From Actinomycetota bacterium (GTDB taxonomy: Bacteria > Actinomycetota > Acidimicrobiia > Acidimicrobiales > Poriferisodalaceae): a stretch of 64,000 bases of DNA. Of this stretch, positions 8,307 through 16,791 are shown in pieces. Below the pieces are notes generated by a model. The model was not told where the DNA came from. It was given only the letters and a program-made list of their open reading frames with translations, and ran no database searches. Position 1 is the stretch's first letter; each line of letters starts with the position of its first letter. The position numbers and the translations under genes were made by a program. Location of the stretch: assembly GCA_014238065.1 (NCBI GenBank), contig JABABU010000042.1:159875-223874 (forward strand). The letters are read 5' to 3'.

Positions 8307-9091
8307 TTCATCGTCTCGTCCATGCCGTCGACCGTGAGGAGATCAGATGTTTTGATGTCCCTGCCGTAGATTTCGGTGAACGTGTCGTCATCGACATCGG
8401 CGATGTCACCGTCGAACACGATCTCGCCATCACGAAGCCCGATCAGACGCTTGCCGTACTCGCGTGCCAAGTCCAGGAAGTGGAGATTGACGATAGTGGT
8501 GATGCCGAGGTCCTGGTTGATTCTTCGTAGATCACCCATGACCTGACGGCTCGTGATCGGGTCGAGCGCGGCGACGGGCTCATCGGCGAGCATGACCGTC
8601 GGCTCCTGAGCCAACGCTCTTGCAATTCCGACCCGTTGTTGCTGACCGCCCGACAGGTCCGAAGCCCGAACAAAAGCCTTGTCGACGATGCCCACTCGCT
8701 CGAGGGCTTGCATGGCGATCTCGCGATCGCCCGCAGGCCACCGACCCAACGTGGAACGCCACGCAGGTACTTGGGCCAGGCGACCCATGAGCACGTTGTT
8801 CTCGACAGACGTCCTGTGCACGAGATTGAACGTCTGAAAGATCATCCCGATATTCGACCTCACCTGGCGCAGCACAGCTGATGACGCACCGACAACCTCC
8901 ACGCCGTCGACTCGGATCGAGCCACCAGTCGCAGGGACAAGGCCGTTGAGACAGCGCAGCAGGGTCGACTTGCCAGCGCCCGACAGTCCGACCACGACGA
9001 CGAACTCGCCGTCGCCAACGGCCAAATCGACATTGCGCAATGCCTGAACGCCGCCCCGATAGGTGACCGAAACGTCGTTGAACTCGATCAT
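8303..9091 (-). CDS. phnC: phosph(on)ate ABC transporter ATP-binding protein PhnC
   Basis: 262 residues, family length. Walker A GLSGAGKST (about residues 35-43), Q-loop FQTFNLV, ABC signature LSGGQQQR (about 145), Walker B VMLADEP, D-loop ALDP and the switch histidine in NLHFLDLA are all intact, so it should be an active ATPase. FQTFNLVHRTSVENNVLMGRL is characteristic of PhnC rather than other ABC importers. It drives import through the two PhnE permeases encoded just downstream. A GAGG motif stands about eleven bases before the ATG. Confidence 0.93.
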   Translation of the reverse strand: MIEFNDVSVTYRGGVQALRNVDLAVGDGEFVVVVGLSGAGKSTLLRCLNGLVPATGGSIRVDGVEVVGASSAVLRQVRSNIGMIFQTFNLVHRTSVENNVLMGRLAQVPAWRSTLGRWPAGDREIAMQALERVGIVDKAFVRASDLSGGQQQRVGIARALAQEPTVMLADEPVAALDPITSRQVMGDLRRINQDLGITTIVNLHFLDLAREYGKRLIGLRDGEIVFDGDIADVDDDTFTEIYGRDIKTSDLLTVDGMDETMK

Positions 9092-9112
9092 GAACCCGAC
9101 CTCGCGCGACGT

Positions 9113-10216
9113 CTACGGTGGATCGGTGATCCCGAGATTCTCTGCCGCCTGACGAACGATGTCGAAGTCGCTCTCGACGGCGCGGCGAATTCCGGTCCAA
9201 CCGTAGATCTTGTCGAATACCAGCTCGCCCTCCTCAGTTGCGAGATAGGCATCAACAGCGTCGTAGATCGCGTCCTTCAGATCCTGCGGGAGCGAACTGT
9301 TGATGGCCACGACATCGTTGGGAATCTCATCGGTGATGTTGAACACGATGACCTTCTCGCCCACGTCGGGGTTCTCACGTCGGATCGTCCTTCGGGCGTC
9401 ATCGAAGCTCAAACCGACATCGGCATCGCCGTTGTACACAGCCGTCACTGCCGCATCGTGACCACCCGCAAACACGGGGTTCACGTCGGCCTGCGGATCG
9501 AGGCCGAGGTCTGTCAACTGAAGTGCAGGGAACAGGTAGCCAGATGTCGAACTCTCCGTGGTGTAGGCGACCGTCAACCCCGCGATGCTTGACAAGTCGG
9601 CCATGCAACTCGAGCCAGGCTTGATCGCGGTTCCGTCGTCGGTTGCGTCGGTCAGTTCCGGACCGTCGTCGCCGAAGGCCACCCCGACCTGAAGCGCAAC
9701 GGCATCGAGTGCAGCGACCTGAACGACGCCGTTCGGGCTGTTCTCCAGCGAGGTGGCCGGGAGCGGTGTGTCGTCGCACAAGCTCGGGTCGTTGGTGAAC
9801 CACTGACCGTGGTACGTGGCGCTACCAAACCGGATCGACTGGATCAGCACTTCGATGTTGTCGAACTGCTGGGTTCCGAGCACATAGCCGAACGGGCCAA
9901 AAGCGCCGAGATCGGCGGTCCCTGTTCCCATCGCAGTGACGAGCCCGGTGTAGTCGGTCGTGACGACTCCTTCGACCTCGATACCGAGAGCGTCCTCCAA
10001 CACTTCGATGAACGGCGCGATGTCGTCCTGCAAGCTCTCTTGTTCTTGTGACGGCACGAAACCGAACACGATCTTTTCGGGCCATCCAGCCGCTTCTGTG
10101 ACTTCTGGCGTCTCTTCGCTCAGCTCTTGCGTGTTCGCCGGTTCATCCGAGTCCCCACACGCAGCGGCAAAGAGCGCAAGACAGGCCACCATCGGAAGCC
10201 AGTATCTCTTCATCAT
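9113..10216 (-). CDS. phnD: phosph(on)ate ABC transporter substrate-binding lipoprotein PhnD
   Basis: 367 residues. A lipoprotein signal peptide ends in LALFAAAC, with the lipidated Cys at residue 20, followed by a polar linker. The mature part is a type II periplasmic-binding fold of the PhnD/phosphite family: VFGFVPSQEQ, TDYTGLVTAMGTGTADLGAFGP and VFAGGHDAAVTAVYNGDADVG are the recurring blocks of that family. It is longer than E. coli PhnD because of an insert around residues 145-205 rich in Asp and Pro. GGAGGG lies five bases before the first of two adjacent ATGs. Ligand (phosphonate, phosphite, phosphate or ester) cannot be told from sequence; no C-P lyase or phosphonatase gene is in the window. 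Confidence 0.88.
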   Translation of the reverse strand: MMKRYWLPMVACLALFAAACGDSDEPANTQELSEETPEVTEAAGWPEKIVFGFVPSQEQESLQDDIAPFIEVLEDALGIEVEGVVTTDYTGLVTAMGTGTADLGAFGPFGYVLGTQQFDNIEVLIQSIRFGSATYHGQWFTNDPSLCDDTPLPATSLENSPNGVVQVAALDAVALQVGVAFGDDGPELTDATDDGTAIKPGSSCMADLSSIAGLTVAYTTESSTSGYLFPALQLTDLGLDPQADVNPVFAGGHDAAVTAVYNGDADVGLSFDDARRTIRRENPDVGEKVIVFNITDEIPNDVVAINSSLPQDLKDAIYDAVDAYLATEEGELVFDKIYGWTGIRRAVESDFDIVRQAAENLGITDPP

Positions 10217-10261
10217 CGTTCCCTCCGTGGCAGCGGGTACCGCTGCGTGCGCCCAACCTAG

Positions 10262-10825
10262 TCAGGCCCGACCGAGCATGTCTGCAAACTTCTTGATCTC
10301 GTCCCAGTTCGTCGCATCGAGCGCACCGACGACAGCTGAGTTCCACGGCTGAACCCAGCGCACCACCACCGCATCGGGCCGTCGGTCTCGATATGACTGG
10401 AGGTTGTGCATAGCGTCGTCGACGTACACGTCGCAGTCCACAGCGGCTTTGTCGTCGACGATGTGGACCTCCACCGCTGGAATCTCGTGGCGAACGAGCC
10501 ACTCGTGAGTGTCTCGGATCGCGAAGTTCGGCTTGGTGGTGACGATGACCACGTCATGTCCCGCAGCGACCAGAGAGTCAAGCCCGGCCAGCGCTCCCGG
10601 GTACGGCTCGAGCACATGAAACAGCGATCGACCATCGCCGCACGTTCGTGCCCAAGACCAGAACCGCGACATGCTTCTGAAATGGGTCAGCTCCCGAGGA
10701 GCGCCCCACGTGACCACATCTCCTACCGCGATGTTCGTGCCGAACTCGGCGTTGTAGCGACTGACCCATCCGCCGGAGAAGTCCACGACCACGCCGTCGA
10801 GGTCAATTCCCAGACGTGCACCCAT
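10262..10825 (-). CDS. HAD-superfamily phosphatase, NT5C-like
   Basis: 187 residues. HAD motif I is DLDGVVVDF (nucleophile Asp8 and acid Asp10), motif II threonine is in VIVTTKPN near residue 95, and the acidic motif IV is VYVDDAMHN near 137. The size and motif I resemble the 5'(3')-deoxyribonucleotidase (NT5C) group, which dephosphorylates nucleotides. It lies 45 bases upstream of phnD on the same strand with its own TACCTT box, so it likely heads the transporter operon and may release phosphate from whatever is taken up; that link is inference. Confidence 0.75.
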   Translation of the reverse strand: MGARLGIDLDGVVVDFSGGWVSRYNAEFGTNIAVGDVVTWGAPRELTHFRSMSRFWSWARTCGDGRSLFHVLEPYPGALAGLDSLVAAGHDVVIVTTKPNFAIRDTHEWLVRHEIPAVEVHIVDDKAAVDCDVYVDDAMHNLQSYRDRRPDAVVVRWVQPWNSAVVGALDATNWDEIKKFADMLGRA

Positions 10826-10832
10826 TGATGCG

Positions 10833-10838
10833 AAGGTA
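10833..10838 (-). promoter_or_regulatory. -10 box TACCTT, leaderless HAD gene
   Basis: TACCTT ends seven bases before the ATG at 10825. It lies in a 38-base divergent gap shared with the nagA-like gene. Confidence 0.5.
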
Positions 10839-10851
10839 CCCCGCCGACGTT

Positions 10852-10857
10852 TACGGT
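10852..10857 (+). promoter_or_regulatory. -10 box TACGGT, leaderless nagA-like gene
   Basis: TACGGT ends six bases before the ATG at 10864. Together with the opposing box it packs two divergent promoters into 38 bases. Confidence 0.5.
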
Positions 10858-10863
10858 TGGCCC

Positions 10864-12003
10864 ATGAGCCAGCAACCGCCCTGTTCTGCCGATGGCGGAA
10901 CCAGGGAGATCACCGTGGAGCGTGCCGTGACGCCTTTCGGGTTGATCGCGCCGGCAGGGATCGAGATCACCGACGGGATCATCAGCTGCGTCGAGCGGCG
11001 AGCCGGCACCTCCGACGCCATGGACGTCACGCTCGTTCCTGGATTCGTCGATCTCCAGGTGAACGGTCGCGACGATGTCGACATCGCGACGGCGTCGGCC
11101 GAGGACATTCTCCGGCTCGATGGCATGCTCGTCCGAGCCGGCACCACGTCATGGTTGCCAACCGTCGTGACCAGGCCCCTCGATGAATATTCAGCGCGGA
11201 TCGAAGCGGTCGACGGTGCCACCTGTATCCAAGCCGCCAACGGCACCGCTTCAATTCTCGGCCTCCATCTGGAAGGCCCGTTTCTGGGTCGGCGTAAAGG
11301 GGCCCACCGACGAGACCACATCGTAGGACCCGACCTCGACTTCGTCGCAGGTCTCACGGGCACAGTGCGGCTCATGACGATCGGACCAGAGGTCAGCGGG
11401 GCCGTCGAACTCGCCGCGGCTCTGGTCGAACGGGGGATCGTCGTGGCCATCGGCCACACCGAGGCAACCACCGCTGAACTCGAAGCCGTCGCTGGAGCAG
11501 GGGCCTCACTGGTGACCCATCTCTTCAACGCCATGCCTGGGTTGCATCACAGAGATGAGACCGTGGTCGGCTGGTCGCTGGTGAAGGACGACATGTCGAC
11601 ATCAGTCATCGCAGATCTGGAGCATGTCTCGGCTCGAGCCCTTCGGGTCGCGGTGCGCTGCAAGCCACCCGAACGTCTTGTCGCGGTCTCCGACAACGTC
11701 GCTCATCTGAGCGAAGGCCAACTCCGTCCGGAATTCGTGAGCGGCGGACACGGTGCCGCGGCACGCCTGTCCAACGGAACCATCGCCGGCAGCACAGCCT
11801 CGCTGGCCGACTGCTTCGCGAATCTGGTGGCGATCGGCGTGTCCGTCGAGCACGCGGTGGCGGCGACATCGACGAATCCGAGTCGATTGATAGGGGCACG
11901 AGACAGAGGAGTCATCGCCGTCGGAGCGCGCGCCGACCTCGTTGCTCTCGACCACACATGGCACGTGAGGGCCGTGTGGCGAGATGGCCGTCGGTTGCGC
12001 TGA
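10864..12003 (+). CDS. nagA: N-acetylglucosamine-6-phosphate deacetylase-like amidohydrolase
   Basis: 379 residues, normal for NagA, from the ATG at 10864 chosen by its upstream TACGGT box. Metal and substrate residues are mostly kept: the Glu of GLHLEGPF (near residue 137), His of AIGHTEATT (near 195) and His of VTHLFNAMPG (near 217). Two usual NagA motifs are changed: D-G-x-H is D-L-E-H (His kept) and the catalytic T-D-A is S-D-N (Asp kept). NagA removes acetate from GlcNAc-6-phosphate during wall sugar recycling or chitin use. The changes leave open a different N-acyl amino sugar as substrate. No nagB or PTS genes are adjacent. Confidence 0.78.
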   Translation: MSQQPPCSADGGTREITVERAVTPFGLIAPAGIEITDGIISCVERRAGTSDAMDVTLVPGFVDLQVNGRDDVDIATASAEDILRLDGMLVRAGTTSWLPTVVTRPLDEYSARIEAVDGATCIQAANGTASILGLHLEGPFLGRRKGAHRRDHIVGPDLDFVAGLTGTVRLMTIGPEVSGAVELAAALVERGIVVAIGHTEATTAELEAVAGAGASLVTHLFNAMPGLHHRDETVVGWSLVKDDMSTSVIADLEHVSARALRVAVRCKPPERLVAVSDNVAHLSEGQLRPEFVSGGHGAAARLSNGTIAGSTASLADCFANLVAIGVSVEHAVAATSTNPSRLIGARDRGVIAVGARADLVALDHTWHVRAVWRDGRRLR

Positions 12004-12095
12004 ACCTCAGTCGCCCACCGACACCTGTCGGGCCTTGCCGCCTTGCACGCTGAGACCGCTCCTCGATGCTCCCGTTGCACAAGCGAGACTCTGGC

Positions 12096-12101
12096 TAGCC
12101 T
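12096..12101 (+). promoter_or_regulatory. -10 box TAGCCT, leaderless start at 12108
   Basis: TAGCCT ends six bases before the GTG. A possible -35, TTGCAC, begins at 12075 with a 15-base spacer, slightly short. Confidence 0.45.
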
Positions 12102-12107
12102 CGCACC

Positions 12108-12485
12108 GTGGAAATAGTCTCAGCACTCTTCGTCGACCAATTCGACATTCGTCAGGACACCGGAGGTTCGGCTCGACTCGATCTCACCGGCGTGTACTTC
12201 TCGACAACGGCATCGACTTTCCCCGTGTCACTCGAGCCGCATCTTCTGGTGCTCGTCCGCTGTCCAGAGGATGCAACCGGGATCGGGGCTCTCGAAGTGC
12301 GGTTCATGGCCGGCAGTGAACAGGTGGCGAGAAATGTCCAACCGCTTCAGGTAGAGCCGGGCAAGTTCAACTATCGCCTGATCCGGGGCGAGTTGACCTG
12401 GGACCGACCAGGAACCATCGAGGCGCATTGCCGCATCGATCAGGGTCCCGTGGTGACTGTTCCGCTCACGGTCAACCCAGCCTGA
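12108..12485 (+). CDS. conserved hypothetical protein, DUF6941-like
   Basis: 125 residues from a GTG supported by a TAGCCT box six bases upstream. The start MEIVSALFVDQFDIRQDTGGSARL and the following LTGVYF resemble the DUF6941 group, small beta-rich proteins whose members begin with a conserved D-x-x-R/Q pattern and a GVY motif; my assignment is by eye and tentative. No signal peptide or membrane segment. The FIST gene begins five bases after the stop, so the two probably form a small operon, but no joint function is known. Confidence 0.65.
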   Translation: MEIVSALFVDQFDIRQDTGGSARLDLTGVYFSTTASTFPVSLEPHLLVLVRCPEDATGIGALEVRFMAGSEQVARNVQPLQVEPGKFNYRLIRGELTWDRPGTIEAHCRIDQGPVVTVPLTVNPA

Positions 12486-12489
12486 CCCC

Positions 12490-13635
12490 GTGGGCTTCGC
12501 GGCCTCGATGTCGAGCCACCCCGACGCAGCAATGGCCGTTGGCGAAGTGATCGGCGATGTCCTCGAACGACTCGGCGAACGCCCCGACATCAGCGTGGCG
12601 TTCATCTCGAACGAGCACTTGGGTTCTGTGCACAACATCCACGCCGCGCTACGAGAGCTTCTCGGTGGTTCCCTGATCGGCACGACCAGCAGTTCGATCA
12701 TCGGCGGAGCCAAGGAAGTCGAACAGGCTCCCGCCCTTTCGATCTGGTCAGCGACCATCGACGATGCGACGCCGTTGAAATTCTCCAAGACCGGTGGACA
12801 GCACCTCACGAGCGACCCTCCCACAAGTGAGCTGATCTCCGATCCAACGAGCTCGACCCTGATCTTGCTGGCTGACCCGCATTCGTTTCCGGTTGACGAT
12901 GCACTCGTCGAACTGGAGCGGCTCCACCCTGGCCTCACCGTCATCGGGGGAATCTCTTCACCCTCGAAGGGTCCTGGAACTGTTCGCATGCTCTTCGACG
13001 ACGCGGTCGTCGCCGAGGGAGCCGTCGGCCTTCTGGTCGGGCAGGACCGGGTGTTGTCAGTGGTTTCCCAGGGCTGCCGGCCCATCGGCGTTCCGATGAC
13101 CATCACTGCCTGCGAGGGCAATCGCATCGACTCGATGGCAGGAAAGACAGCGCGGGAACAGCTCGAGCAACTCTTCGGCGATCTCACAGGGCACGACCAG
13201 CGACTGGTCAACAGCAGTCTCCACTTGGGAAGAGTCGTCGACGAACGCAAGTCGACACTCGACCGCGGCGACTTCCTGATCCGGCCAATCATTGATGTCG
13301 ACCTCCCGACAGGATCGCTCGTCATCAGTGACAAGGTCGAGGTGGGAGACACCGTCCAGTTCCAGATCAGAGACGCAGCGAGTGCGGGAGAAGATCTCCG
13401 GCTGAACCTCTGGAACGCAGGACAGGCACAGAGCGCGTTGCTTTTCAGCGGTAACGGAAGGGGCGTGAGCCTGTTCGAAGAGTTCGACCACGACGCAGCC
13501 ACCATCAATGAGCGACTCGGGATCGGCGCTGTCGCCGGCATGCTCTGCGCCGGTGAGATTGGCCCGGTGGGAGACCGTTCGTACGTCCACGGATTCACCG
13601 CCGCCATGGCCTTCTTCGTCGGCGGCGCCAGATAG
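12490..13635 (+). CDS. FIST signal-transduction protein (FIST_N and FIST_C)
   Basis: 381 residues from a GTG at 12490. The N-terminal half has the FIST_N pattern with GTTSSSIIGG near residue 62 and GGISSPSKGPG near 155, followed by VVAEGAVGLLVG. The C-terminal FIST_C part ends ALLFSGNGRG and GAVAGMLCAGEIGPVGDRSYVHGFTAAMAFF, both typical. FIST proteins are sensory domains thought to bind small ligands such as amino acids, often beside chemotaxis or cyclic-di-GMP genes. None are next to this one, so its partner is unknown. The TAG stop is also the start of the -10 box proposed for tkt. Confidence 0.85.
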   Translation: MGFAASMSSHPDAAMAVGEVIGDVLERLGERPDISVAFISNEHLGSVHNIHAALRELLGGSLIGTTSSSIIGGAKEVEQAPALSIWSATIDDATPLKFSKTGGQHLTSDPPTSELISDPTSSTLILLADPHSFPVDDALVELERLHPGLTVIGGISSPSKGPGTVRMLFDDAVVAEGAVGLLVGQDRVLSVVSQGCRPIGVPMTITACEGNRIDSMAGKTAREQLEQLFGDLTGHDQRLVNSSLHLGRVVDERKSTLDRGDFLIRPIIDVDLPTGSLVISDKVEVGDTVQFQIRDAASAGEDLRLNLWNAGQAQSALLFSGNGRGVSLFEEFDHDAATINERLGIGAVAGMLCAGEIGPVGDRSYVHGFTAAMAFFVGGAR

Positions 13636-13638
13636 TGT
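13633..13638 (+). promoter_or_regulatory. possible -10 box TAGTGT for tkt
   Basis: TAGTGT would start transcription near 13645, leaving about 24 bases of leader that contains the Shine-Dalgarno GGAGGG. Its TAG is the stop codon of the FIST gene. No convincing -35 is seen. Confidence 0.3.
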
Positions 13639-13668
13639 GATCGCGCTCGGTCGCACACTGGAGGGCGA

Positions 13669-15615
13669 GTGACCATCGATCTCGAGACACGCCAGGTCAA
13701 CACCATTCGCGGACTCGCACTCGACGCAGTAAAGGCAGCAAATTCCGGCCACACCGGCACGGCAATGGCTCTTGCCCCACTGGCGCATGTGCTGTGGACG
13801 CGGATCATGACCTATGACGCGGAAAACCCGTACTGGGCCGACCGGGACCGGTTCGTCCTCAGTCCAGGCCATGCATCGATGCTGCTCTATTCGATGCTGC
13901 ACCTCACAGGCCACGGGTTGACGATCGACGACATCAAGAACTTTCGGCAGTTCGGTAGCGCTACGCCGGGTCACCCCGAGGTCGGACACACCGCAGGCGT
14001 CGAGGTCACCACCGGACCACTCGGTCAGGGCCTCGCCAACGCGGTCGGCATGGCCATCGCCGAACGTCACCTGCGTTCGCGCTTCGGGGCAGGTCTGGTC
14101 GATCACAGGACATACGCGATCGTCTCCGACGGCGACCTCATGGAAGGCATCAGCCACGAAGCAGCCTCTCTCGCTGGTCACCAGGGTCTCGGAAGGCTCA
14201 CCTGTATCTACGACGACAATCGGATCACCATTGACGGCCCGACCACCATCACACTGACCGATGATGCCGCTGCTCGTTTCCGGTCCTATGGCTGGCATGT
14301 CGAAGAGATCGGCGAAGTCGCAAACGACCTCGACGCCATCGAGGCAGCCATCGGACGGGCTGGAGAGGTCGAGGATGCCCCTTCGCTCGTCGTCCTCCGG
14401 TCACACATCGGCTACCCCCTTCCGAATTCCGTTGACACGCCGGAAGCGCATGGCGCCATCACCGACAACGAAGAGATCGCGGCCACGAAGACAATTCTCG
14501 GACTGACCGAGCCATTCCAGATCGACGATGACGTGCTCGAAGCGTTCCGCGCCGCGGGGACCTCGGGCAGCGCAGCACGCGAAGCCTGGGAAAGACGTCT
14601 GGCCGACTGGGGAGGCAACCGGGAGCGATTCGATGCTTGCATGAGCGCAGCCGGACGTCCCGGCTGGGCCGACTCGCTGCCAATCTTCCCTGCCGGAGAG
14701 TCCTTCGCGACCCGCAACGCCAACTCGAAGGTGATTGGTGCCATCGCCGATGTCGTCCCGGGTCTTGTGTCAGGCTCGGCCGATCTCACGGGCAACACCG
14801 GTACGAAACTCGACACCGACCTCATGAGCGCCAAGAAGCCCGAAGGCAGGTTGATTCCCTATGGAGTCCGTGAACACGCGATGGGCGCGATCGCCAACGG
14901 CATGGCGCTCCATGGAGGCGTGCTTCCTGTCATCGGCACGTTTCTCGTGTTCGCCGACTATATGCGTGGCGCTGTAAGGCTCTCGGCGCTCAGCAACGCG
15001 AAGGTCGTCTACGTATGGAGCCATGACAGCGTCGGTGTCGGCGAAGACGGCCCGACCCATCAGCCGATCGAACAAGTTGCGTCGCTACGCGCTATCCCGG
15101 GCCTGAGGGTCTTCCGGCCGGCCGACGCCAACGAGGTCGCTCAAGCCTGGGGCGTCGCCGTCGATGCCGACGGCCCCTCAGCAATGATCCTGACCAGGCA
15201 AAACGTGCCTGTACTGGAAGGAACCGAACACGCGGGTCAGGTGGCGAAGGGTGCTTATTCGCTCAGCCAACCCGCGTCGCCGGCGGTGACGCTCATCGGC
15301 ACCGGAAGTGAAGTCCAGCTGTGCGTCGAGGCGGCGGCACGACTCGCCGACGACGGCATCGTGGCCGCTGTGGTGTCGATGCCGTGCTGGGAGCTGTTCG
15401 AGGACCAAGATCAGACCTACCGCGACTCGGTGATCGCACCCGGTGTCCCCGCAGTGTCCGTCGAAGCCGCCACCAGCTTCGGGTGGTCGAGGTGGGCCGG
15501 GTCACACGTCTCGATAGATCGCTTCGGTACATCAGCCCCCGGCGGTCAGGCAATGGCGGAGCTAGGCATCAACCTCGACAACGTCGTAGCGGCTGCCACC
15601 GCAGCGATCAGTTGA
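13669..15615 (+). CDS. tkt: transketolase
   Basis: 648 residues, family length, from a GTG with GGAGGG just upstream. Domain order is the ThDP-binding domain with NSGHTGTAMALAP (residues 25-37) and the thiamine motif VSDGDLMEGISHEA near 150 followed by DDNRITIDG, then the pyrimidine-binding domain (GVREHAMGAIANGMA near 405; the Glu activates ThDP) and the C-terminal domain from about 520. GDNPYW-like catalytic histidines are present as HAS and HQP. It moves two-carbon units in the pentose phosphate pathway. Transaldolase follows 31 bases later, so the non-oxidative pathway genes sit together. Confidence 0.96.
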   Translation: MTIDLETRQVNTIRGLALDAVKAANSGHTGTAMALAPLAHVLWTRIMTYDAENPYWADRDRFVLSPGHASMLLYSMLHLTGHGLTIDDIKNFRQFGSATPGHPEVGHTAGVEVTTGPLGQGLANAVGMAIAERHLRSRFGAGLVDHRTYAIVSDGDLMEGISHEAASLAGHQGLGRLTCIYDDNRITIDGPTTITLTDDAAARFRSYGWHVEEIGEVANDLDAIEAAIGRAGEVEDAPSLVVLRSHIGYPLPNSVDTPEAHGAITDNEEIAATKTILGLTEPFQIDDDVLEAFRAAGTSGSAAREAWERRLADWGGNRERFDACMSAAGRPGWADSLPIFPAGESFATRNANSKVIGAIADVVPGLVSGSADLTGNTGTKLDTDLMSAKKPEGRLIPYGVREHAMGAIANGMALHGGVLPVIGTFLVFADYMRGAVRLSALSNAKVVYVWSHDSVGVGEDGPTHQPIEQVASLRAIPGLRVFRPADANEVAQAWGVAVDADGPSAMILTRQNVPVLEGTEHAGQVAKGAYSLSQPASPAVTLIGTGSEVQLCVEAAARLADDGIVAAVVSMPCWELFEDQDQTYRDSVIAPGVPAVSVEAATSFGWSRWAGSHVSIDRFGTSAPGGQAMAELGINLDNVVAAATAAIS

Positions 15616-15646
15616 ATTCCGGAACCCTTCTGAACTGGAGAACGGT

Positions 15647-16732
15647 ATGACCCCGCTCGCCGCACTGTGGGAACAAGGCCAGAGCCCGTGGCTCGACAAC
15701 CTTCGACGCGACTGGATCGAGAACGGTGAGCTCCAACGCTGGATCGACTCCGGTATTCGCGGCCTCACCAGCAACCCCTCGATCTTTCAGAAGGCCATCA
15801 GTGGCAGCGCGGACTACGACACGCAGTTCCGCTCGCTGATCGCCGAGGGACACGACGTGACGTCGGCGTACTGGCAGCTGGTCACCTCCGACATCAAGGC
15901 CGCTCTCGCGATTCTTCGACCCGTGTACGACTCGTCTGATGGTACTGACGGATTCGTCTCGGTCGAGGTCGATCCCTCGCTGGCCCACGAGACCGAAGGC
16001 ACGACCGCTGCGGCCAGGGCGCTGCACGAGTCCATCGACCAGCCCAACCTGATGGTGAAGATTCCCGGCACCGAGGCCGGTCTGGGATCTATAGAGCAGA
16101 TGATCGCGGAGCGGCGCAGCATCAACGTGACCCTGATCTTCTCGGTCGACCGTTACCGCGATGTGATGGAGGCATACGTTTCTGGACTCGAACGAGCCGA
16201 GGGGGACTTGTCGAAGGTCTCGAGCGTTGCCAGCTTCTTCATCTCTCGCGTCGACACCGAAATCGACAACCGACTCGGCGCGATGGGGAGCAACGAGGCA
16301 TTAGCGCTGCGCGGCACCGGCGCCATCGCCCAGGCTCGCGCCGCCTACGCGGTCTTTCTCGACACCTTCAGCGGGGCTCGTTGGGATGCGCTGCGAGCCA
16401 GGGGCGCACAGGTGCAGCGACCACTGTGGGCCTCGACCTCGACGAAGAACCCGAGCTACCCGGACACCTTGTACGTCGACGAGTTGATCGGCCCCGATTC
16501 GGTGAACACCATGCCAGACAACACCATCGGATCGTTCATCGATCACGGAACAGCGGAACGGACCATCGATGCCGACCCCGACGGCGCTGCACTCACTCTG
16601 AAGCAGATCGCGGCTGCCGGCGTCGACATCGACGACGTGGCAGTTCAACTCGAGCGAGAAGGCGTGGCCAGTTTCATCGCTGCCTTCGACGATCTCATTG
16701 TCACCCTCACCGAGAAAGCCGCCACGTTCTAG
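15647..16732 (+). CDS. tal: transaldolase
   Basis: 361 residues, matching the longer actinobacterial/cyanobacterial class of transaldolases. Conserved blocks are GIRGLTSNPSIFQKAI (near 43-58), the sugar-phosphate segment VSVEVDPSLAHET, and NLMVKIPGTEAGL near 135 where the lysine forms the Schiff base. KNPSYPDTLYVDELIGPDSVNTMP is the late signature. It exchanges dihydroxyacetone units between fructose-6-phosphate and erythrose-4-phosphate in the cytosol. The ATG is preceded by GGAG at eight bases; co-transcription with tkt is likely. Confidence 0.96.
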   Translation: MTPLAALWEQGQSPWLDNLRRDWIENGELQRWIDSGIRGLTSNPSIFQKAISGSADYDTQFRSLIAEGHDVTSAYWQLVTSDIKAALAILRPVYDSSDGTDGFVSVEVDPSLAHETEGTTAAARALHESIDQPNLMVKIPGTEAGLGSIEQMIAERRSINVTLIFSVDRYRDVMEAYVSGLERAEGDLSKVSSVASFFISRVDTEIDNRLGAMGSNEALALRGTGAIAQARAAYAVFLDTFSGARWDALRARGAQVQRPLWASTSTKNPSYPDTLYVDELIGPDSVNTMPDNTIGSFIDHGTAERTIDADPDGAALTLKQIAAAGVDIDDVAVQLEREGVASFIAAFDDLIVTLTEKAATF

Positions 16733-16736
16733 ATGG

Positions 16737-16766
16737 TTGCAATTCGAAACTGACCCCCGCTAGCGT
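16737..16766 (+). promoter_or_regulatory. promoter for hxlR-cofGH (TTGCAA, 18 bp, TAGCGT)
   Basis: TTGCAA at 16737 and TAGCGT at 16761 are separated by 18 bases, close to the classic vegetative pattern. Transcription would begin near 16773, just before a GGAGG at 16776. Confidence 0.5.
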
Positions 16767-16791
16767 CACTGTTCTGGAGGTGGTGCAACCG

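Noticed and set aside
12228..14298. Long minus-strand open frames (up to 526 codons) across the FIST and transketolase genes
   Set aside because: They are antisense to well-conserved genes, show no family resemblance, and reflect third-position GC bias.
16381..16791. Upstream extension of the HxlR frame
   Set aside because: Runs inside the transaldolase gene with no HxlR similarity; the promoter and ribosome site lie after it.
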